Notes: generated by a model not told the origin, from the letters alone. DNA of 64,000 nt from Halomonas denitrificans (GCA_019800895.1 JAHVKF010000003.1:124001-188000), one strand, 5' to 3'. Positions 1 to 11,257 are shown, counted from the first letter of the stretch. Numbers and translations: made by a program.

Positions 1-80
1 AGGCCCAGCGGAGCGACCCAGTCGCCGGCGGATCGCAGGCGGTCGGTCAGGCGGTCGTAGGCTTCGATCAATCCATTCAT
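1..80 (-). CDS. DoxX-like membrane protein, N-terminal fragment
   Basis: Only the first 26 residues lie in the window; the gene runs off the left edge. The ATG is at 78-80, and the peptide begins MNGLIEAYDRLTDRLRSAG. It follows the HvfC-like gene on the same strand after about 156 bases. DoxX-family four-helix membrane proteins are the usual fourth gene of bufferin/HvfABC operons, which is the main reason for the call. The visible peptide alone, an amphipathic start before a first membrane segment, fits DoxX but does not prove it. Bases 81-236 between the genes hold nothing I can recognise. Confidence 0.55.
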   Translation of the reverse strand, partial: MNGLIEAYDRLTDRLRSAGDWVAPLG

Positions 81-236
81 CGGAACGGTTCTCCTTGGGC
101 GGGTATGCGGGCCGGATACCCGCTGGTTTCAGCGAGCCGGCAATGGCGGGATGGTTGATGTTCGCTGTTCTTCCGGTCGGTTCGGGTGCTTGTTCGATGC
201 CCGGGTCCGGGCGGTTCTCGATCGTGCGAGCCCGGT

Positions 237-1025
237 TCAGTCCGGCGGCTCGTGCGCGGTCCCGCAGATCAGGCCCTGGCGGCAAAGGTCCTCGAGCAGT
301 GCGCGTCCGTGCTCGACCAGCGCTGCCGGATCGGGATGATCCAGCTCCCCGGCGATCCGCTGCAGCGCATCGCGGCCGGTCAGCGATGCGTCGGACTTCA
401 GCAGCTCGAGCAGGCGACCGGTGACGGGGTTGATCTTCAGGCGGACCAGCCGATCGTCGACGGTTCGGCAGATCGCCAGCGCGGTCGGTGATTCCTCCAG
501 GTACGGCGATTCGTCCGCGGACGGCGAGGGCGCCCGGATCGCGTGGACGGGCCAACGGTAGGCGGCCAGCTGCAGCGTCGGGTTCAGGCGCGGGCGGCCC
601 TCGACCGGGTCGCCGTCGCTCACGACCTCGACGTCGGCCGGGTCGCGTTCGTCATTGCGCACGGTGGTGGTCAGGAATTGCCAATGCGCCAGTTCGGCCA
701 GCCAGGGCCGATCCGAGTGATGCTCGGGGTGATCGGCCAGGAATCGGACGAACTCGCGCCCGATTTCGGGGAACAGCGGCGTGGTCGCGCGGTGCTCGAC
801 CAGGAAAGCGCGAATCAGCGCCTTCCAGCGCTGGGCGCCGACCGTCTTGCGGACCAGCGGGAAGTTCTTCTCGAACAGGCTCGAGACGTTGTTGAAGAAC
901 AGGCGGCGATAGATCGCCAGGCGCCGATCCTCGATGCCTTCCGGCGCAGGGTTCGTGTCGGGATCCCGGATATGGTCGGCGAAGCGCTTCTGCAGCGCCG
1001 CCAGGCGTTCAGGAGGCGTGGGCAT
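237..1025 (-). CDS. hvfC: HvfC/BufC-type RiPP maturation partner (DUF2063 family)
   Basis: A 262-residue protein starting [15 protein letters not shown], at the ATG on 1023-1025. The helical N-terminal half ([20 protein letters not shown], then [15 protein letters not shown]) is typical of the DUF2063 'putative DNA-binding' domain. In this setting that domain belongs to the partner protein of an MNIO enzyme. The C-terminal half (about residues 170-260) resembles the precursor-recognition winged-helix part of BufC/HvfC proteins. The start overlaps the end of the MNIO gene by 17 bases, so the two are translationally coupled. Known role in the family: it delivers the precursor peptide to the maturase. 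A longer upstream reading exists in this frame but lies inside the MNIO gene and looks non-native. Confidence 0.85.
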   Translation of the reverse strand: MPTPPERLAALQKRFADHIRDPDTNPAPEGIEDRRLAIYRRLFFNNVSSLFEKNFPLVRKTVGAQRWKALIRAFLVEHRATTPLFPEIGREFVRFLADHPEHHSDRPWLAELAHWQFLTTTVRNDERDPADVEVVSDGDPVEGRPRLNPTLQLAAYRWPVHAIRAPSPSADESPYLEESPTALAICRTVDDRLVRLKINPVTGRLLELLKSDASLTGRDALQRIAGELDHPDPAALVEHGRALLEDLCRQGLICGTAHEPPD

Positions 1026-1884
1026 ACCGGTTCGGGGTCTGCCGGTGGCGGGACTGCACGCGGTGGATCGTCTGCACTTCGGCGAGCAGTTGCTCGACCG
1101 GCGGGAAGTTGAAGTCGCGCTCGAGCAGCGTCGGCACCGGACCGAGCTTCGCATAGGCAGCGTCGAGCAAGTCCCAGACCGGGTCGATCACGTCTGCGCC
1201 GTGCGTGTCGACGATGAGGTCGTCGGCTTCGTTCCAGTGACCGGCGACGTGGATGTAGGCGACCCGTTCGGCGGGCAGGCCGGCCAGGAACGCGGCCGCA
1301 TCGTAGCGGTGGTTGACGCTGTTGACGTGGATGTTGTTCACGTCCAAAAGCAGGTCGCAGTCCGCGCGCTCGAGGACCGCGTTGATGAATTCGAGTTCGC
1401 TCAGCTCCGTGGTCGGCTGGGCGTAGTAGGAAATGTTCTCGACCGCGATCCGCCGTCCGACCAGGTCCTGGGCCTGGCGGATCCGCCCGGCGACCCAGTC
1501 CACCGCTTCTTCGGTGAAGGGAATCGGCATCAGGTCGTAGAGGTGGCCGTGCTCGGAGCAGTAGCTCAGGTGTTCGGAATAGATCCGGATGTCGTGCGTA
1601 TCGAGGAAGCGGCGCACGCGCTTCAGGAAGGTCTCGTCCAGCGGTTCGGGCGCGCCCAGCGAAAGCGAGAGGCCGTGACAGACGAAGGGCAGCCGCTCCG
1701 TGTATCGGCGAAACGCCTTGCCGCGCGCGCCGCCGACGCCGATCCAGTTCTCCGGCGCGACCTCCATGAAGTCCACCGGCGACAGGTCGGCGTGCTCGAG
1801 CGGGCCCAGGAGGGCCCGCCGGAGCCCGAGTCCGGCTCCCTGCACGGGGAACGGACTCTGGTCGTGCTTCACGTCGTGACTCAC
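1009..1884 (-). CDS. hvfB: MNIO-family RiPP maturase (DUF692, HvfB/BufB-like)
   Basis: About 291 residues: a TIM-barrel, multinuclear non-heme iron oxidase that converts Cys residues of a precursor peptide into thiooxazole/oxazolone-thioamide groups. Family landmarks in order are [67 protein letters not shown] and LERDFNFP; the His, Glu, Asp and Asn residues in these are the usual iron ligands. I chose the GTG at 1882-1884, which has GGGA eight bases upstream; a second GTG at 1870-1872 is possible. The reading frame extends much further upstream as a Lys/Ala-rich stretch, but this is the out-of-frame shadow of the precursor gene. The gene begins 43 bases after the precursor stop. Confidence 0.92.
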   Translation of the reverse strand: MSHDVKHDQSPFPVQGAGLGLRRALLGPLEHADLSPVDFMEVAPENWIGVGGARGKAFRRYTERLPFVCHGLSLSLGAPEPLDETFLKRVRRFLDTHDIRIYSEHLSYCSEHGHLYDLMPIPFTEEAVDWVAGRIRQAQDLVGRRIAVENISYYAQPTTELSELEFINAVLERADCDLLLDVNNIHVNSVNHRYDAAAFLAGLPAERVAYIHVAGHWNEADDLIVDTHGADVIDPVWDLLDAAYAKLGPVPTLLERDFNFPPVEQLLAEVQTIHRVQSRHRQTPNRYAHAS

Positions 1885-1927
1885 GTAGGAATTCCCGGCG
1901 TGATGTACGAGGAGATCCGCGGGCCGA

Positions 1928-2269
1928 TCAGACGGCGCCGCAGGAGCCTTCGCCGCACGAGCCTTCACCGCAGGAGCCTTCACCACAGGACCCCTCGGAG
2001 TCGTCGCCTTCACCGCAGGAGCCTTCCCCGCAGGCGCCTTCGCCCTCTTCGTGGTCGTGGTCTTCGCCGCAGTGGCCTTCGCCACACTTGCCTTCCTTGT
2101 CGTCGCCGTCTTCGCCGTGGCCGCCGAAGCCGACCTGGCCGGCGCCGGTGAAGGCGTTCAGGTCATCGGCCTGGAACGGGTTGCCGGTCTGGTCGGCCGC
2201 GACCGCGGACAGTGCGAACGAAGCGCCGGCGACGGCACCGATGGCAGAAACGAGTTTCGTCTTCTTCAT
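1928..2269 (-). CDS. hvfA: HvfA/bufferin-like RiPP metallophore precursor with eight EGxCG motifs
   Basis: A 113-residue precursor. Residues 1-25 form a Sec signal peptide ([20 protein letters not shown], cleavage after AVA). A linker (about 26-58) is followed by a Cys/Gly/Glu repeat tail: [15 protein letters not shown], then five EGSCG, giving eight Cys, all inside EGxCG. A His/Asp patch ([11 protein letters not shown]) sits between motifs 2 and 3. EGxCG motifs are the known sites where MNIO enzymes make copper-binding oxazolone/thioamide groups. Haemophilus HvfA-type peptides have few such motifs, so this tail looks expanded. A strong ribosome site (GGAGG, on 2276-2280) sits six bases before the ATG. 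It is first in the operon, ahead of the maturase and partner. Export to the periplasm as a copper buffer is inferred from the family. Confidence 0.9.
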   Translation of the reverse strand: MKKTKLVSAIGAVAGASFALSAVAADQTGNPFQADDLNAFTGAGQVGFGGHGEDGDDKEGKCGEGHCGEDHDHEEGEGACGEGSCGEGDDSEGSCGEGSCGEGSCGEGSCGAV

Positions 2270-2481
2270 GAAAAGCCTCCAACAGCTATGGGTGAAAGGA
2301 CCGGTGCGAACCGGCCCCGTTCGATCGGCGCAGTGAGTGCGCTTGTTCGATCAGACCGTCCGCCGGCGAATTTTCTTTCACGGTCCGTTCACCGGCGCGC
2401 GGGGGAACAGGAATACCACAGTCCGGGCTGCGGGCACAATCGGGGCCTTCGCCCGGGCGCCGCGGTGGAGCGAAGGCCTGA

Positions 2482-2648
2482 CTGCAGGAGTGGGCTTGCG
2501 AGCGGAGGCCTCCGGGGGAAGGCTTCCCCTGTGGGAGTGAGCTCGCGAGCGAGGGGTGAGGCAATCCATCGGGTTCGCTCGCGAGCTCACTCCCACAGTC
2601 GAAGTGTGGGGCGGCCGTTCGGGTGCGCTCGCACGCTCACTCCTGCAG
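2482..2648. repeat. REP family A cluster (four copies, two inverted pairs)
   Basis: The 391-base gap 2270-2660 upstream of hvfA holds no gene. It contains four copies of the REP core: degenerate forward at 2482-2506, forward at 2528-2553, reverse at 2574-2598 and a degenerate reverse at 2624-2648. The middle two form an inverted pair that can fold into a long hairpin. Bases 2281-2400 should hold the hvfA promoter, but I could not settle on -35/-10 boxes. Confidence 0.85.
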
Positions 2649-2660
2649 CTAGAGATTCGA

Positions 2661-3314
2661 TCAGGCCTTGCCCGGGGTCTTGTCCTTGAAGTTGCAGAGG
2701 TCGGCGACCGGGCAATGGGGGCAATCGGGGGTCCGGGCCTTGCAGATGTAGCGGCCGTGCAGGATCAGCCAGTGGTGGGCGTGCTGGAGGTACGGCTCGG
2801 GCACGCGCGCGAGGAGGGCCTTCTCCACCGCGAGCGGCGTCCTGCCGGCGGCCAGGCCGGTGCGGTTGGCGACGCGGAAGATGTGCGTGTCGACGGCCAT
2901 GGTCGGTTCGCCGAACGCCGTGTTGAGGACCACGTTGGCGGTCTTCCGGCCCACGCCGGGCAGGGCTTCCAGCGCCTCGCGCCGGCGCGGCACTTCACCA
3001 CCGTGGTGCTCGACCAGCGCCCGGCAGGTCCTGATCACGTTCTTCGCCTTCGAGTTGAACAGGCCGAGGGTCCGGATGTGCGCCTTCAGCCCGTCCTCGC
3101 CGAGCGCGAGAATGGCCTCCGGTGTATTGGCCACCGGAAACAGCCTGCGGGTCGCCTTGTTGACGCCCACATCGGTGGCCTGGGCCGAGAGGATCACCGC
3201 GATCAGCAGTTCGAAGGTGGAGTCGTACTCCAGTTCGGTGGTCGGCTCGGGATCGAGCTCGGCGAGGCGCCGGAAGAACTCGGCACGCTTTTCGGGATTC
3301 ATCGGGCGGGGCAT
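2661..3314 (-). CDS. nth: endonuclease III
   Basis: 217 residues, the usual size. It is a DNA glycosylase/AP lyase for oxidised pyrimidines. Visible features are the helix-hairpin-helix LPGVGRKTANVVLNTAFG with the catalytic Lys, the catalytic Asp in AVDTHIFRVANR, and the C-terminal [4Fe-4S] loop CKARTPDCPHCPVADLC with exact C-x6-C-x2-C-x5-C spacing. The ATG on 3312-3314 gives MPRPMNPEKR; a second ATG at 3300-3302 is equally usable. It starts 16 bases after rsxE and is last in the operon. The rsxABCDGE-nth order is the same as in Escherichia coli. Confidence 0.97.
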   Translation of the reverse strand: MPRPMNPEKRAEFFRRLAELDPEPTTELEYDSTFELLIAVILSAQATDVGVNKATRRLFPVANTPEAILALGEDGLKAHIRTLGLFNSKAKNVIRTCRALVEHHGGEVPRRREALEALPGVGRKTANVVLNTAFGEPTMAVDTHIFRVANRTGLAAGRTPLAVEKALLARVPEPYLQHAHHWLILHGRYICKARTPDCPHCPVADLCNFKDKTPGKA

Positions 3315-3330
3315 GGCGGTCTCGTGACGG

Positions 3331-4155
3331 TCAGTGTCGGGGCGCTTCCGGTGGCGTTTCCGCAGGATCGGTGCCTGCCGTGCCGGTCGACGCGGCCATC
3401 CCGACGGACCGGCCATCTTCGGCGCGCCGCTGGATGTGCTGGCGAAGCGCGACCAGAAGGCCCAGGCCGATGAAGGCTCCGGGCGGCAGCATCGCGAGCA
3501 GCAGGCCGAAGCGCTCCGGGAAGACCCGCAGTTCGAGGCCGGCCGCCCAGTCGCCGAGGAGAAGACCGGCGCCGGCGCCCAGGGTGCCCTGGCCGAGAAG
3601 CTCGCGCAGGCTGCCGAGGACGACCAGCACGGCCAGGAATCCGGTGCCCTGGGCCAGGCCGTCGTGCAGCGAATCGAGCACCGGGCGTCGCGACGCGAAG
3701 GCCTCGGCGCGCGCCAGCAGGGTGCAGTTGGTGACGATCAGCGGAATGAAGATGCCGAGCGTGCGCGACAGGTCGTGGAACCAGGCGGCCAGGACCCGGT
3801 CGACCACGGTGACCAGGGTCGCGATGATCAGCACGAACACCGGGATGCGCAGTTCCGGGGCCAGTCGGGTACGGATCGACGATACGGCCACGTTGCTCGC
3901 GGCGAGCACGAACAGCGTGGCCAGGCCCAGGCCCAGCCCGTTGACCGCGGTCGATGTCACGGCCAGCAGCGGACACAGCCCGAGAAGCTGGACCAGGCCC
4001 GGATTGGCCGACCACAGGCCCTGGTGCCAGATGGCTCGCCGGTTCGCGGACGCCGCGCTCCTCGCTGTCGAACGACCTGCCATCGAATCCCCGTTGGTCG
4101 CGGCCCCGGTCATCTCGGTCTCCATCGGAATCTCGTGTCTCGGGGCCTCGGTCAT
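3331..4155 (-). CDS. rsxE: Rnf/Rsx electron transport complex subunit E
   Basis: 274 residues: an integral membrane subunit of the ion-pumping ferredoxin:NAD oxidoreductase (Rnf), or of the SoxR-reducing complex (Rsx). After a polar N-terminal extension of about 40 residues comes the family core HQGLWSANPGLVQLLGLCPLLAV, then several hydrophobic segments and PLIVTNCTLLARAEAFAS. The two Cys motifs (GLCPL and TNC) are shared with RsxA and are linked to a membrane Fe-S site in the family. The start ATG overlaps the rsxG stop in an ATGA. The Thr/Pro/Glu-rich C-terminal tail is not conserved in the family as I know it. Confidence 0.95.
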   Translation of the reverse strand: MTEAPRHEIPMETEMTGAATNGDSMAGRSTARSAASANRRAIWHQGLWSANPGLVQLLGLCPLLAVTSTAVNGLGLGLATLFVLAASNVAVSSIRTRLAPELRIPVFVLIIATLVTVVDRVLAAWFHDLSRTLGIFIPLIVTNCTLLARAEAFASRRPVLDSLHDGLAQGTGFLAVLVVLGSLRELLGQGTLGAGAGLLLGDWAAGLELRVFPERFGLLLAMLPPGAFIGLGLLVALRQHIQRRAEDGRSVGMAASTGTAGTDPAETPPEAPRH

Positions 4156-4829
4156 CGCTCGCTCGCCCGGCGGCTCGCCGTCGCGTCGGCAGGCTGCTCG
4201 CGGAGGGCTTCCTGCCCCGTGTCGCGGAACCAGACCAGCACCCGGCGGACCGCTTCGGTGACCGCCGCCGAGGTGATCGTCGCGCTGGACAGCGTATCGA
4301 ACTCGCCGCCGCGGCGGTCGGTCTGCCATTCCTCGAGGGGCGGCCGACCCAGGGAACGACCGTCGAACTGCTCGATCCAGTCGGAGCGTCGAAGCTCGAT
4401 GCGGTCGCCCAGGCCGGGCGTTTCACGGTGCTCGAGCACGCGGACGCCGAGCACCTCGCCGGCCGGGTCGATCGCGACCAGCAGCCGGATCGGGCCGCTG
4501 TAGCCGGCCGGGGTGGTCACGTCGGCGAGCAGGGCGACGGGCCGGCCGTCGAGGCGAGCGACGTGGATCGTCGAGGGACCGTCCAGGCCGGCGATCCGGG
4601 CCTCGAAGCGATCGTCGATCGGGCGATTGTCGAAGCTGCCGGACGGCAGCATCTGGGTCAGGGTGCGCTGGGCCCGCTGTTCGGCCTGGCGCTCGATCCG
4701 GTCGGCGGTGCCGAGGTGAACGCCGGCGAGCAGCAGCGCCGCGGCCGCGCCGACCAGGACCAGGATCCGGAGGGACGCGCTCCGGCGGACCTGCGGGTCG
4801 TTCTCCGGCGTCTGCGTCGACGGGCTCAC
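4152..4829 (-). CDS. rsxG: Rnf/Rsx electron transport complex subunit G (FMN-carrying)
   Basis: 225 residues with one N-terminal membrane anchor (LRILVLVGAAAALLLAGVHL, about residues 18-37) and a periplasmic FMN-binding domain. The flavinylation motif reads LSSATITSAAV near residue 180; FMN is attached through phosphate to the Thr of S-x-A-T. The more common form is SGAT, so the Gly is replaced by Ser here. The start is a GTG on 4827-4829 that overlaps the rsxD stop as GTGA. The lead-in SPSTQTPENDP is soluble and cytoplasmic. Confidence 0.94.
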   Translation of the reverse strand: MSPSTQTPENDPQVRRSASLRILVLVGAAAALLLAGVHLGTADRIERQAEQRAQRTLTQMLPSGSFDNRPIDDRFEARIAGLDGPSTIHVARLDGRPVALLADVTTPAGYSGPIRLLVAIDPAGEVLGVRVLEHRETPGLGDRIELRRSDWIEQFDGRSLGRPPLEEWQTDRRGGEFDTLSSATITSAAVTEAVRRVLVWFRDTGQEALREQPADATASRRASER

Positions 4830-5869
4830 GGTCGTTCCCCGCGCGGGTGGCCGAAGGTGCGCGGCCGGGTCAGGCGGTCGATCATCGGCGCCGCCATGTT
4901 CATCAGCAGCACCGCGAAGGCGACGCCGTCGGGGTAGCCGCCGAAGCGCCGGATCGCCAGGGTCAGGAGCGCGACGCCGGCGCCGAACAGCAGGCGGCCG
5001 CGCATCGTGCCGCAGCCGGATACGGGGTCCGTGGCGATAAAGAAGGCGGCGAACACCAGGGCGCCGGAGAACACGTGCTGCAGGGGCGAGGGATTGATGT
5101 CGGGGCCGATCAGCCACATCGGCGTGGACACGAGAATCGTCGTTCCGATCACGGCGACGGGAACGTGCCAGGAAATCACGCGGCGGTACAGAAGCCAGAA
5201 ACCGCCCAGGGCGTAGAAGTTGGCGATCCACTCCCAGCCCAGGCCGCCGAAATCGCCGAAGATCGGCGCATCCCGGATTTCGGCGACCATCCGGTTCTCG
5301 GCCACGCCGGTCTTCAGCGCATCCAGCGGCGTGGCCTGGCTGATCGCGTCCCAGCTCATGGGGTCGGGCAGGCGCCCGGTGAAGATCGCCACCGCGCTCT
5401 CCCAGACGCCCGGGAGACCCGCCGACAGGGAGCGCGGTGCCAGCCACTGGGAGAGATCGATCGGAAACGCGATGATCACCGCCGCCAGGCCGACCATGGC
5501 CGGATTGAACAGGTTGTGGCCGAGCCCGCCGTAGAGCTGCTTGGCGATGACGATCGCGAACAGCATGCCGGTCAGCGCGACCCACCACGGCGCCAGCGGG
5601 GGCACGCTGAGGGCGAACAGCACCGCGGTGACGATCGCGCTGCAATCGGTCAGGAACGGCCGCAGCGCAACCCGGCGCAGGCGCAGCATGGCCGCCTCGA
5701 AGCCCAGCGCGAAGGCGACCGCCAGGGTGATCTGGAACAGGATTCCGGGACCGAAGAACCAGACGTGGGCGACCACGGCGGGCACCAGCGCGTAGAGCAC
5801 CTGGCGCATCACTGCGCCGACCGTGGTGATCGGCGGCAGGTGCGGGGCGCCGGCGACGGTCAGGTTCAT
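4826..5869 (-). CDS. rsxD: Rnf/Rsx electron transport complex subunit D
   Basis: 347 residues: a polytopic membrane subunit of the NQR2/RnfD family that carries a covalent FMN. Visible features are FLTDCSAIVTAVLFALSVPP, the conserved KQLYGGLGHNLFNPAM and the flavinylation motif SQATPLDALKT near residue 185. The last third has the typical ATDPVSGCGTMRGRLLFGAG and GGYPDGVAFAVLLMNMAAP. Its start overlaps the rsxC stop by four bases (ATGA), and its own stop overlaps rsxG, so translation is coupled along the operon. Confidence 0.97.
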   Translation of the reverse strand: MNLTVAGAPHLPPITTVGAVMRQVLYALVPAVVAHVWFFGPGILFQITLAVAFALGFEAAMLRLRRVALRPFLTDCSAIVTAVLFALSVPPLAPWWVALTGMLFAIVIAKQLYGGLGHNLFNPAMVGLAAVIIAFPIDLSQWLAPRSLSAGLPGVWESAVAIFTGRLPDPMSWDAISQATPLDALKTGVAENRMVAEIRDAPIFGDFGGLGWEWIANFYALGGFWLLYRRVISWHVPVAVIGTTILVSTPMWLIGPDINPSPLQHVFSGALVFAAFFIATDPVSGCGTMRGRLLFGAGVALLTLAIRRFGGYPDGVAFAVLLMNMAAPMIDRLTRPRTFGHPRGERP

Positions 5870-7416
5870 TCACCGTCTCCCGTGCTGCCGCCGCGCGCCC
5901 GCGCCCGGGCGCGCTCGATCGCGGCCCGGACTTCGTCCTTCGCCGCGTCGGCGTCGCGCAGTTTCCGCTCGCGCTGCTCGCGCTTGCGCTGGCGCTCGGC
6001 CTCGCGCTCGGTCAGCCGCTGCTCGCGCGCCTCGAAGCGGGCCCGGGCGAGCTCGGCGCGGGCGTCCTCGATGCCGCGCTCGCGCAGCACGCCCTTGCCG
6101 TGCCGGTAGTGATCGACCAGCGGAATGTGGCTGGGGCAGACGTGGGCGCAGCAGCCGCATTCGATGCAGTCGAACAGGTTCAGGTCGCGGGCCTCCTCGT
6201 AGTCCTCCGCCGCAAGGTGCTTGAACAGCGTCTGCGGCAGCAGGCTGGCCGGGCAGACCCGCACGCACTCGCCGCAGTTGATGCACGGCATCACCGGCTG
6301 GCGTCGCGCGGTGTCCTCCTGACGCAGCGCGAGGATGCAGTTGCTGCCCTTGGTGATCGTCACCCGGTCGCTGGCCAGCGGCAGCCCGGACATCGGACCG
6401 CCGAGGACCAGCCGGTCGATCGGCCCGGTCGTGCCGCCGGCCGCCTCGATCAGCGCCGCGACCGGCGTGCCGAGCCGCGCGACCAGGTTGCACGGCCGCG
6501 CGATGCCGGGACCGCTGACGGTCACGATGCGTTCGACGACCGGCCGGCCGTCGACGACGATGTCGCGGGCCGCAGCGGCGGTGGCGACGTTCAGGCAGAC
6601 CAGGCCCAGGTCCTGCGGCAGGCCGTCGTGCGGGACTTCCTGCCCGGTCAGGACCTGGATCAGCTGCTTTTCTCCGCCTTCGGGGTAGATCGTCGTGACC
6701 TGCACGACCCGGACGGGAACGTCGGGATCGGTCGCCCGGATCGCTGCGTTCAATTCCTTTCGCACCGCGCCCATCTGGTCCTCGATGGCGATCACCACCT
6801 CTTCGGCGCCGATCGCCCGGGCCAGGATCCGGGCGCCTTCGACGATCGCTGCCGGTCGCTCGCGCATCAGCATCTCGTCGCAGGAGATGTAGGGCTCGCA
6901 CTCGGACCCGTTCAGGATCAGGGCCCGGATCGGCGGGAACGGGCCGCGCAGCTTGGCCGCGGTCGGAAACATCGCGCCGCCCAGGCCGGCCAGGCCCCCG
7001 GTGCGCAGGCACTCGATCAGGGCGTCGGGCGCTTCGCTCTTCCAATCCGCGGGGCGGTCCGAGCGATCGAAGCGGTCCTCGCCGTCCGGTTCGAGCAGCA
7101 CGCCGGGCGCTCGGCCGCCCGGCGGCCAGGCGACCTCGACGTCGTCCAGGCCGACCACCGTCCCCGACGTCGGGGCGTGGATCGGCACCTCGCGATCGCC
7201 GCGCGCCCGGGTCAGCGGCTGACCGCCGGCCACGCGGTCCCCGACCTCGACCAGGAGTTCCCCAGCGGGTCCCTGGTGCTGGGCCAGGGGGAGCACGAGG
7301 CGGCTCGGGAGCGGCGCGGGGCGCAGCGGTTCGCGGCAGGCGATCTGCTTGTGGTGGCGCAGCTTCAATCCACCCGGGAAGCGGTGCAGCTGGTTGCCGA
7401 TGTCGAAGTCAGCCAT
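5866..7416 (-). CDS. rsxC: Rnf/Rsx electron transport complex subunit C
   Basis: 516 residues: the soluble NADH- and FMN-binding subunit docked on the membrane. It opens with the biotin-lipoyl-like RnfC domain ([13 protein letters not shown]). The NADH dehydrogenase-like Rossmann region has [16 protein letters not shown] and [19 protein letters not shown], followed by a SLBB-type part. Two [4Fe-4S] motifs follow: [12 protein letters not shown] and [12 protein letters not shown]. The C-terminus (about 440-516) is an Arg/Glu/Ala-rich helical tail, likely a coiled coil, as in proteobacterial RsxC. Its start lies inside the last eight bases of rsxB. Confidence 0.97.
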   Translation of the reverse strand: MADFDIGNQLHRFPGGLKLRHHKQIACREPLRPAPLPSRLVLPLAQHQGPAGELLVEVGDRVAGGQPLTRARGDREVPIHAPTSGTVVGLDDVEVAWPPGGRAPGVLLEPDGEDRFDRSDRPADWKSEAPDALIECLRTGGLAGLGGAMFPTAAKLRGPFPPIRALILNGSECEPYISCDEMLMRERPAAIVEGARILARAIGAEEVVIAIEDQMGAVRKELNAAIRATDPDVPVRVVQVTTIYPEGGEKQLIQVLTGQEVPHDGLPQDLGLVCLNVATAAAARDIVVDGRPVVERIVTVSGPGIARPCNLVARLGTPVAALIEAAGGTTGPIDRLVLGGPMSGLPLASDRVTITKGSNCILALRQEDTARRQPVMPCINCGECVRVCPASLLPQTLFKHLAAEDYEEARDLNLFDCIECGCCAHVCPSHIPLVDHYRHGKGVLRERGIEDARAELARARFEAREQRLTEREAERQRKREQRERKLRDADAAKDEVRAAIERARARARGGSTGDGE

Positions 7417-7990
7417 GGCGGACCTCGATCGGGATCACCGGGCCGGTCCGGCCCACGGCGCTCTCGGGCCTCGGCCAGACGAAGGGTGCTGGGCGGGGGA
7501 CCAGGTCGATGCAATCGACCGGGCAGGGCGGCAGGCACAGCTCGCAGCCGGTGCACTCGGCCTCGATGACCGTGTGCATGCGCTTGCCGGCGCCGAGGAT
7601 CGCGTCGACCGGGCAGGCCTGGATGCACAGGGTGCAGCCGATGCAGCGGTCCTCGTCGATGAGCGCGACCTGGGGCGGCTTGGTCTCGCCGCAGGAGGCG
7701 TCGAGCGGAACCGGTTCGCGACCGAGCAGGTCGGCCAGCGCGCGAACGCCGGCCTCGCCGCCGGGCGGGCAGCGGTTGATGTCGGCGTCGCCGCGGGCGA
7801 TCGCCTCGGCGTAGGGCCGGCACCCGGGGTAGCCGCACTGGGCGCACTGGGTCTGGGGCAATTCGCCGTTGATCGCCTCGACGAGCGCGTCCTCGTCGGA
7901 CGCGAAGCGGCGGGCGCCGACGCGCAGCACGAGGCCGATGAGCGTCACCAGGCCCAGGAGCACCAGCAGTGCGAGCAGCAGGTCGCTCAC
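7409..7990 (-). CDS. rsxB: Rnf/Rsx electron transport complex subunit B (ferredoxin-like)
   Basis: 193 residues with an N-terminal membrane anchor (residues 1-25), a four-Cys cluster (CAQCGYPGC, then Cys at NRCPPGG) and a two-cluster ferredoxin domain ([12 protein letters not shown] and [12 protein letters not shown]). It passes electrons to or from ferredoxin. The start is a GTG on 7988-7990 overlapping the rsxA stop as GTGA. It ends eight bases inside rsxC. The C-terminal tail after the second cluster is short and Pro/Arg-rich. Confidence 0.96.
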   Translation of the reverse strand: MSDLLLALLVLLGLVTLIGLVLRVGARRFASDEDALVEAINGELPQTQCAQCGYPGCRPYAEAIARGDADINRCPPGGEAGVRALADLLGREPVPLDASCGETKPPQVALIDEDRCIGCTLCIQACPVDAILGAGKRMHTVIEAECTGCELCLPPCPVDCIDLVPRPAPFVWPRPESAVGRTGPVIPIEVRHG

Positions 7991-8565
7991 AGGCGCGCGA
8001 ACCCGGCGAAGCCCATGAAGGCGAGCGCCATCAGGCCTGCGGTCACCAGCGCGATCGGCGCGCCGCGGAAGCTGGCCGGAACGTCGGCCAGTTCGAGTCG
8101 CTCGCGCGCGGCCGCCAGCAGGACCAGCACCAGGCCGAAGCCCGCGGCCGCGCCGAGGCCGTACAGCGCCGATTCGACCAGCGAATGCTGCTCGCGCACG
8201 TTCAGCAGCGCCACGCCGAGCACGGCGCAGTTGCTGGTGATCAGCGGCAGATAGATGCCGAGCACCCGGTGCAGCAGGGGGGCCGTGGCCCGCAGGACCA
8301 GTTCCGTGAGCTGGACCAGGCCGGCGATAACGACGATGAACGCGACGATGCGCAGGTATTCGAGGCCGAGCGGTTCGAGCACCCAGGCGGTCAGGACGTA
8401 GCTGGCCACCGAGGCCAGGGTCAACACGAAGGCCGTGGCCATGGCCATGCCCGCCGCGCCCTCCAGCTTGCCGGACACGCCGAGAAACGGACACAGGCCG
8501 AGGAACTGGACCAGCACGAAGTTGTTGACCAGTGCCGCGCTGACGACGATGAGCAGGAGGTCCAT
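7987..8565 (-). CDS. rsxA: Rnf/Rsx electron transport complex subunit A
   Basis: 192 residues: a six-helix membrane subunit homologous to RsxE and NqrE, in inverted topology. Family marks are [18 protein letters not shown] near the start and [19 protein letters not shown]; the Cys residues of these two motifs are thought to hold a membrane iron centre. It is the first gene of the rsxABCDGE-nth operon. Its promoter should lie in the 120 bases up to ftsH, which also hold a strong hairpin. Confidence 0.97.
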   Translation of the reverse strand: MDLLLIVVSAALVNNFVLVQFLGLCPFLGVSGKLEGAAGMAMATAFVLTLASVASYVLTAWVLEPLGLEYLRIVAFIVVIAGLVQLTELVLRATAPLLHRVLGIYLPLITSNCAVLGVALLNVREQHSLVESALYGLGAAAGFGLVLVLLAAARERLELADVPASFRGAPIALVTAGLMALAFMGFAGFARL

Positions 8566-8625
8566 GGCGGGAATTGTGCCATCGGTCGAGCCGAATCGCT
8601 GCCCGGTGCCCTACGCCCGAACGCG

Positions 8626-8652
8626 AACGACCCCGCTCGGGGCGGGGTCGTT
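8626..8652 (-). terminator. hairpin terminator after ftsH
   Basis: A perfect inverted repeat (AACGACCCC ... GGGGTCGTT) with a short loop lies 35 bases after the ftsH stop and about 60 bases before rsxA. There is no clear T-run, so the terminator role is inferred from stem strength and position. Confidence 0.55.
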
Positions 8653-8686
8653 CAGGTCGGATGCCGGGGATGTGCCGGCCGGTCGA

Positions 8687-10606
<1,920 letters not shown>

Positions 10607-10648
10607 GCGTTGCTCCTGCTTCGTGGACGGGCCGCAAGCGGCGGCCGG

Positions 10649-11257
10649 TCAGGATTTCTTCAGGCCGTCGGCGACCAGGTAGACCTCGCGGCTCTCGCGT
10701 CTCGAGGACCTGGGCTTGCGCACGCGAACGGACTTGAATGTAGCACGCGCGTCGCGAACGAAATCGTCGAAGCCTTCACCCTGGAAGAGTTTGACCACGA
10801 AGCGTCCGTTCGGTGCCAGCCACTGGCGCGCGAAGTCCATCGCCAGCTCGGCCAGGTGCATGCTGCGCGCCTGGTCCGAGGCCGCGATACCGGAGAGATT
10901 GGGTGCCATGTCCGAAAGCACAAGGTCCACCCGCTCGCCGACTCGGGCTTCGAGCGCCTCGAGCACCTCGGCCTCGCGGAAATCGCCCTCGATGATCTCG
11001 ACCCCCGGCAGGGCGTCCATGGGCAGGATGTCGAGCGCGACGACGCGGCCCGAATCGCCGACCTTCTCGGCAGCGACCTGCGCCCAGCTGCCGGGTGCGG
11101 CACCGAGATCGACCACCTTCAGCCCCGGCTTGAGCAGCCGGTCCTTCTCGTCGATCTCGAGCAGCTTGAACGCGGCGCGCGCCCGGTAGCCGGCCGCCTT
11201 CGCCTGCTTCACGTAGGGGTCCTTGTCCTGGCGCGCCAGCCAGCGATTCGAGCTCAT
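10649..11257 (-). CDS. rlmE: 23S rRNA 2'-O-methyltransferase RlmE (FtsJ/RrmJ)
   Basis: 202 residues. It methylates the ribose of U2552 in the 23S rRNA A-loop using SAM. Motifs are SRAAFKL-like YRARAAFKLLEIDEK (catalytic Lys), the SAM loop VVDLGAAPGSWAQVA, the catalytic Asp in VLSDMAPNLSG, and VVKLFQGEGFDDF (catalytic Lys). The ATG is on 11255-11257; the much longer open frame upstream is antisense to the ATP-grasp gene. It is divergent from that gene with 132 bases between, and co-transcribed with ftsH. Confidence 0.96.
   Translation of the reverse strand: MSSNRWLARQDKDPYVKQAKAAGYRARAAFKLLEIDEKDRLLKPGLKVVDLGAAPGSWAQVAAEKVGDSGRVVALDILPMDALPGVEIIEGDFREAEVLEALEARVGERVDLVLSDMAPNLSGIAASDQARSMHLAELAMDFARQWLAPNGRFVVKLFQGEGFDDFVRDARATFKSVRVRKPRSSRRESREVYLVADGLKKS

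Noticed and set aside
1885-2085. Lys/Ala-rich N-terminal extension of the MNIO maturase
   Set aside because: It overlaps the precursor gene in another frame and reads its Gly/Glu/Cys repeats; DUF692 proteins normally start near the GAGLGLR motif, and a GTG with a ribosome site exists there.
4152-5873. One fused gene covering rsxD and rsxG
   Set aside because: The upstream half is an out-of-frame reading of rsxD; rsxG begins at the GTG overlapping the rsxD stop.
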